Position numbers and translations under genes: made by a program. DNA of 47,657 nucleotides, taken from contig DASZXJ010000074.1 of assembly GCA_035545895.1 (NCBI GenBank), positions 1-47,657 of the forward strand, given 5' to 3'. This document shows, one piece after another, positions 42,039 to 47,657 of the stretch. Origin of the DNA: DASZXJ01 sp035545895. Its GTDB lineage: Bacteria > Planctomycetota > Phycisphaerae > Tepidisphaerales > Tepidisphaeraceae. Numbering within the stretch: position 1 is the stretch's first letter; the number at the start of each line of letters is the position of its first letter. The notes beneath the pieces were generated by a model. It was given only the letters and a program-made list of their open reading frames with translations, searched no databases and was not told where the DNA came from.

Positions 42039-42245
42039 ATGCGATACGAAGTCATCATCTATTGGAGCAAAGCGGACAAGGCCTTCATTGCCGAAGTACC
42101 CGAACTGCCTGGTTGCATGGCAGACGGAAAATCAAAATCGGCTGCGCTTCGCGCAGTTGAACGGGTCGCAAAAGAGTGGATCGAAACTGCCCGAGAACTC
42201 GGTCGCCCTATACCCGAACCTCGTGGCAGACTTCTTTTCGCCTAG
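42039..42245 (+). CDS. hicB: HicB-family antitoxin
   Basis: A 68-residue protein with the short HicB pattern: YEVIIYWSKADKAFIAEVPE, LPGCMADGKSKSAALRAVER and WIETARELGRPIPEPRG. It is the antitoxin of the upstream HicA. The C-terminal DNA-binding domain (ribbon-helix-helix or HTH) found in longer HicB proteins is absent, so autoregulation would need another factor. The aspartyl protease gene starts 28 bp later. Confidence 0.88.
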   Translation: MRYEVIIYWSKADKAFIAEVPELPGCMADGKSKSAALRAVERVAKEWIETARELGRPIPEPRGRLLFA

Positions 42246-42272
42246 GGTTTCACAATTTGGCGGGATTCAGAT

Positions 42273-43490
42273 ATGTCTCCCCGCAAAACTCACAAGTCTT
42301 TTTTGATAGCTTGCGCGGCAATTGTTCTTCTCGCCGCGATCCTCCGCGCCGCCGACTCCATCGAAGGCGTGCAACCCGCATCAATCGATCAACCCCGGAT
42401 TTATCTCAATCTTCGCCGCGCGGTTTCCGGGCCTGTTCTTCATACCGCCGACAAGGAATCCGCCAGCGGCGTTGAAGCATTCCTCGATACCGGCGCCAGC
42501 GGCATCATGCTGTCGGCCGACACTGTCAAAAAACTCGGTGTAAAGGTCGAAAAAACATCGGCCGGGCAGGAAATCAAATTCGAAGACACCGGCGTGGCGG
42601 GGTCGGATCGGTTCGGCGTGACCGAACCCCTGTTTGCAGCGACCGCGCGATATCCCAATGCCAATCCAGAAAACCCCGATGATTATGGCAAACCTGCCGG
42701 TCCCTTTCGCGCGCAGATTCGCGCTGCAGGCGGTTTGCTCGAACTCATCTCACCCGGCATGGATGTCGCCGGCATGCCCGTCATCATCGGGCAGGTCGTC
42801 GCGATGGATCCGACTCCGCTCGCCAAGTTCGACAAGATGCGCACGGCCCTCCTTCCGCCGGGCGATTCGCGAATTCCCAAAGTCAGCCGGCATGTGCCGC
42901 CAAGCCTGGTTGACTTTTCCCGTTTCACCCGCATCCAGCCCGCCGGCGCGCCCGGTCCCCAACTGATCGCCAATCCGCTCATCGGGCCCGATCCCTTCAA
43001 GCCCGCCGACACTCACAAGCCCATCACGATCACTCATCAGGGCAAAACCGTTTCCGGTTCTTTTCTGCTCGACACCGGCGCAGCCGCTTCGATGATCTCG
43101 AAAGATCTCGCGCAAAAGCTCGGCGTCCGCGTCGCCGCCGACGGCACGCTGCCAGACATCCCAAGGGGAAAACAATTTGAACTCGCCATCGGCGGGCTCG
43201 GCGGCGCCAAGCAGGCACACGGTTTGTTTTTTGATCGACTCGAACTGCCGACGCGTGAAAAGGAGCGCGTAATCTACACAAAAATCCCCCTGCTCGTTTC
43301 CGATATTACCGTGGTTGATCAGGAAGGAAAGACATTCACACTCGATGGCGTGTTTGGCATGAACAATCTGGTCGCCTCCGCCGAGATCACCGGCGGCCTG
43401 CTGCCCGATGTCGGCAAGATCGTGGATGGACCCTTTCGCTGGATCGTGATCGATCTCAAACAGAATGAGCTGGGTTTGGAACCGCGATAA
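42273..43490 (+). CDS. Exported two-domain retropepsin-like aspartyl protease
   Basis: A 405-residue protein with a signal peptide (MSPRKTHKSFLIACAAIVLL). Two retropepsin-type domains each carry a D-T-G active-site triad: Asp72 in EAFLDTGASGIML and Asp267 in SFLLDTGAAASMIS. The two catalytic Asp residues in one chain would allow an intramolecular pseudo-dimer, as in pepsin, whereas retropepsins pair two chains. It would act in the periplasm or outside; the substrate is unknown. It follows hicAB on the same strand and is convergent with the sulfotransferase gene. Confidence 0.82.
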   Translation: MSPRKTHKSFLIACAAIVLLAAILRAADSIEGVQPASIDQPRIYLNLRRAVSGPVLHTADKESASGVEAFLDTGASGIMLSADTVKKLGVKVEKTSAGQEIKFEDTGVAGSDRFGVTEPLFAATARYPNANPENPDDYGKPAGPFRAQIRAAGGLLELISPGMDVAGMPVIIGQVVAMDPTPLAKFDKMRTALLPPGDSRIPKVSRHVPPSLVDFSRFTRIQPAGAPGPQLIANPLIGPDPFKPADTHKPITITHQGKTVSGSFLLDTGAAASMISKDLAQKLGVRVAADGTLPDIPRGKQFELAIGGLGGAKQAHGLFFDRLELPTREKERVIYTKIPLLVSDITVVDQEGKTFTLDGVFGMNNLVASAEITGGLLPDVGKIVDGPFRWIVIDLKQNELGLEPR

Positions 43491-43505
43491 TGGAGCCAGC
43501 GCCGA

Positions 43506-44357
43506 TCAGATGCTGCTTCCCGCCTGACGATTGAGCATTTTATTTTTCAGCCGCGTATATGCCGCCGACAATCGTGCCATTGGTCGTTCCTTGCGCGATC
43601 GCCGCGAATTTTCCCACAATGGCACCGCGCGTTGCGGCGCATCGGCAGGCCTGCCGGCGGGTTCGATATGCTCAGCGTAATTGTGCACGCGATTGAATTC
43701 CGCGAACTCCCCTTCCAGCCATTCCAAATCCAATGGCGGAATGCGATCCACCTTTACCTTCGTGAATTTCGGGTCAGCCGTCTCCGCGAAATTACGGCCC
43801 ATGCTACGACGCAGCGTCGGGCTGCCATGCGCCGGATCGGCCATCTCCGCCTTTGCCTTGGGCCAATCCAGCATGGCTTGGTCCCATTCCAAACCCATGT
43901 CGCTGCATGCTTGCCGCAAAGTCTTTTCCCCTTCGGCGGGCACGAGCGATTCATACCGAATGATCGGCCAATTCCTGTCACGACAAAGCAGCCAGTCTTC
44001 CTTGAACCGTCGCAGACGCATGCGCAGCGGCGGGTCCTCGGCAGTCGTTGCATTACTTGTATAGGGCTTGCTCAGTATCGAATTGAAAATCGATCGCATA
44101 TCGCGCACCACCAAAAGCGGCTGCACGACATACCCCTCGTCAGAGTAATGATCCAACATTTCGCTCAGACGAAAGACGGAAATGGTCATCTTGAAAAAGA
44201 TTTTCGGCGTCGTCACCACGGGCATGTCCGGCAGATAGTCGTTGCGTGCATCCAGCACGCCGTCCATATCGCTGCGCTGAAGAAAACACCACGCCACCAA
44301 AGTCGACCCGCTGCTCGGCGACCCGCCGCACACCACGAGTGGTTTTCGATCGCTCAT
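43506..44357 (-). CDS. Sulfotransferase family protein
   Basis: A 283-residue protein with the PAPS-binding P-loop-like motif CGGSPSSGSTLVAW at the N-terminus (residues about 10-23), the LLVVRDMRSIFNSILSKPY segment (a 3'-phosphate-binding region) and NWPIIRYESLV, as in Sulfotransfer_3-type enzymes. It would transfer sulfate from PAPS to a carbohydrate or lipid acceptor, which is unknown. GGAGG lies 6 nt upstream of the ATG at 44357. It is downstream of a small membrane peptide gene on the same strand. Confidence 0.83.
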   Translation of the reverse strand: MSDRKPLVVCGGSPSSGSTLVAWCFLQRSDMDGVLDARNDYLPDMPVVTTPKIFFKMTISVFRLSEMLDHYSDEGYVVQPLLVVRDMRSIFNSILSKPYTSNATTAEDPPLRMRLRRFKEDWLLCRDRNWPIIRYESLVPAEGEKTLRQACSDMGLEWDQAMLDWPKAKAEMADPAHGSPTLRRSMGRNFAETADPKFTKVKVDRIPPLDLEWLEGEFAEFNRVHNYAEHIEPAGRPADAPQRAVPLWENSRRSRKERPMARLSAAYTRLKNKMLNRQAGSSI

Positions 44358-44370
44358 ACCTGGCCTCCGC

Positions 44371-44613
44371 CTATGCCCGGTTCATGATTCCCTTAGCCAG
44401 CAAATCTTGATAACCCCTAAAACCATATGCCGCAATATGAAACGCCTTTGAAAATTGATGAAATAATGCCCAATTGATTTGGACCGCCCCCGCCAACGTT
44501 GCCGTGTCGATCAGGACAAATGAATGGAATTCGCGCTCCGCTATCGCGTCGCGGCTGACCGCGCTACCGATCAGCCGCGACGCGATAGCGGAGCGCTCGC
44601 AGGCAATTACCAA
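44371..44613 (-). CDS. Doubtful open frame overlapping a perfect hairpin repeat
   Basis: An 80-codon frame that starts with TTG and overlaps the small membrane peptide's stop. Its first 30 codons are the hairpin at 44533-44596, so they are not real coding sequence. The remainder (FVLIDTATLAGAVQINWALF, HQFSKAFHIAAYGFRGYQDL) reads like protein, so it may be the remnant of a gene whose 5' end was replaced by the repeat. No start with a ribosome binding site was found in the remnant. Confidence 0.25.
   Translation of the reverse strand: MVIACERSAIASRLIGSAVSRDAIAEREFHSFVLIDTATLAGAVQINWALFHQFSKAFHIAAYGFRGYQDLLAKGIMNRA
44533..44596. repeat. Perfect hairpin: 26-bp inverted repeat, 12-nt loop
   Basis: The arm at 44533-44558 (GCGCTCCGCTATCGCG, TCGCGGCTGA) is the exact reverse complement of the arm at 44571-44596. 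It lies 11 bp after the stop codon of the small membrane peptide and upstream of the sulfotransferase. It has no T-run, so it is a REP-type element rather than a simple terminator. Confidence 0.92.
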
Positions 44614-44741
44614 TCCGCCTGGCTGAATTGTTGCAGTGTTTGAGTGATCTGGTTCACCACTGGCTTGGCGGATTGATATCCGGCGGCGAGCAATCCAAGG
44701 GCCAATGCAAACATCAGAAGATCCGTCAATCGGCTGCTCAT
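44607..44741 (-). CDS. Small single-pass membrane peptide, 44 residues
   Basis: A short gene with a strong ribosome binding site (GGAGG 6 nt upstream of the ATG at 44741). It encodes MSSRLTDLLMFALALGLLAA, then GYQSAKPVVNQITQTLQQFS and QADW. Residues 7-21 form one hydrophobic helix and the rest is a polar helical tail, like a small inner-membrane or periplasm-facing protein. It is upstream of the sulfotransferase on the same strand. No family is recognised. The frame, ribosome binding site and codon use make it credible, though its size makes homology hard to judge. Confidence 0.55.
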   Translation of the reverse strand: MSSRLTDLLMFALALGLLAAGYQSAKPVVNQITQTLQQFSQADW

Positions 44742-44960
44742 ATAAGCCTCCTGCTTAAAGCCTCTGGCTGGCTTATAAACCATTTCGTCCAGCGAATCAC
44801 TACCTCACCCTATGCCTCGATAAAAATTTGCTGTATCCGGAATTGGCTGAGCGCCGCTTGAGAATCGCGCGAATGTTCTCATCAGGATTGTTTGCAGGAC
44901 CGATGAGAGCTTCTCCGTTGTCGCGATTGCGTCTAAGTCGCACTGTCACAGTAACGAGAT

Positions 44961-45050
44961 GCTGGACGGGTGCCAGTTGAACGTGACATGGGCTTTCAGC
45001 CCATGAGCACGGGCTAAAAGCCCGTGTCACATTTGGAAATGCGCCGTTGC
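44961..45050. repeat. Palindromic element C: twin hairpins, third copy of the GTGACA...TGTCAC family
   Basis: Two perfect 8-bp hairpins with 3-nt loops stand side by side: CATGGGCTTTCAGCCCATG (44987-45005) and CACGGGCTAAAAGCCCGTG (45008-45026). They are embedded between GTGA and TCAC. The outer parts (CGGGTGCCAGTTGAACGTGA and TCACATTTGGAAATGCGCCG) are imperfect inverted repeats and match element B. The twin-hairpin layout is like that of REP pairs. Confidence 0.88.
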
Positions 45051-45064
45051 GGGATTTTGGATTC

Positions 45065-45129
45065 TGTCATCCTGAAGCGTAATCGCTGAAGGATCTGGCC
45101 AGATTCCTCGGAGTACCTCGGAATGACAT
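45065..45129. repeat. Dispersed repeat GTCATCCTGA ... GGAATGACAT
   Basis: A 65-bp sequence that begins TGTCATCCTGAAGCG and ends CTCGGAATGACAT, so its ends form an imperfect inverted repeat (GTCAT/ATGAC). The middle contains GAAGGATCTGG and AGATTCCTCGG. Similar sequences are familiar as dispersed repeats in several phyla; that is recollection. It has no coding capacity. Confidence 0.6.
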
Positions 45130-45305
45130 GCTGTAGTAGATGGATGAGCGGTCAGCATGGTAGCGACTTGGCACACAACGCGGCACAACGACCTGCCCTC
45201 GGTTTTCATCACAGGCAAAACGCGGTAAACTGTCGCGAGATTTGTCGGGAAAACCAACTAACAGAAAATGCCGACCCAGCTTTGTTCACCCCATAGGAGA
45301 ACACC

Positions 45306-47582
<2,277 letters not shown>

Positions 47583-47657
47583 AAAGAAGCCCAGTTTGCA
47601 AAATCGTCGCGGGAAACGCACAGATGCGCGAAGATTCAGCGCATTTCATCGACCAAT

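Larger units (their letters stand above)
44742..45305. other. Intergenic region with two dispersed repeats upstream of katG
   Basis: No convincing gene is seen in this 564-bp stretch. It carries palindromic element C (44961-45050) and a GTCATCCTGA...GGAATGACAT repeat (45065-45129). The katG promoter should lie in 45130-45290. I did not identify an OxyR, PerR or Fur site with confidence. Confidence 0.6.

Overview
The window reads as chromosomal DNA of a planctomycete, most likely of the class Phycisphaerae. That is an inference from gene content: a PEP-CTERM protein, a secreted dockerin protein, an H-X9-DG prepilin-like protein, a TIGR03790-family protein, an NfeD-FloA pair, an MJ0042 zinc ribbon, a stand-alone S23/four-helix-bundle gene, and dispersed palindromes whose translations give the 'HGRDARAT' and 'MGILPM' type nonsense peptides that I recall as common in Planctomycetes and Verrucomicrobia. 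The DNA is G+C-rich overall, with one sharply A/T-rich island near 40.1-40.36 kb. No rRNA, tRNA, CRISPR array, prophage or intact insertion sequence was recognised. Both ends cut through ordinary chromosome, and the first gene (holB) is truncated by the left edge.

Layout. 0-2.3 kb (minus): holB, a small membrane protein and tmk. 2.35-10.3 kb (plus): galK, trpD, a PHP-glycosyltransferase fusion, and the NfeD/FloA membrane module with a proline-rich partner. 10.3-13.2 kb (minus): a small helical protein, mnmG and an SDR reductase. 13.4-17.3 kb: a secreted helical protein, a fused CobA-HemD, a PilZ protein with a clear terminator, a small protein with a crystallin-like look, and a LuxR-type regulator. 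17.4-24.8 kb: argS, a C-terminal processing protease, an array of seven hairpins, TIGR03790, a zinc ribbon and an SDR. 25.2-28.2 kb: a PAS/GAF/receiver hybrid, FKBP and a thioredoxin-like ferredoxin. 28.2-32.9 kb (minus): a cell-surface or secreted cluster (prepilin-like, LTD/dockerin/PEP-CTERM, exported DUF2252, PEP-CTERM). 33-37.9 kb (minus): chrA and a murI-HEAT-alcohol dehydrogenase-QueC-like run interrupted by a four-helix-bundle gene bracketed by inverted heptamer repeats. 37.9-39.8 kb (plus): response regulator, GNAT and PfkB sugar kinase with ATGA overlaps. 40.4-43.5 kb (plus): leuC, hicAB and a two-domain retropepsin-like protease. 43.5-44.7 kb (minus): a sulfotransferase and an unannotated 44-residue membrane peptide. 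45.3-47.6 kb: katG.

Most of the window is housekeeping. The most unusual signal is non-coding: several families of palindromic or tandem repeats sit at gene boundaries, and in four cases they supply the last codons and the stop codon of a gene (cobA-hemD, the crystallin-like gene, the alcohol dehydrogenase, the four-helix-bundle gene). One short tandem repeat also lies in frame inside mnmG. A QueC-like protein that has lost its PP-loop, an exported DUF2252 protein and the bracketed four-helix-bundle cassette are the protein-level items most worth following. No convincing new multi-gene defence or biosynthetic system was found.
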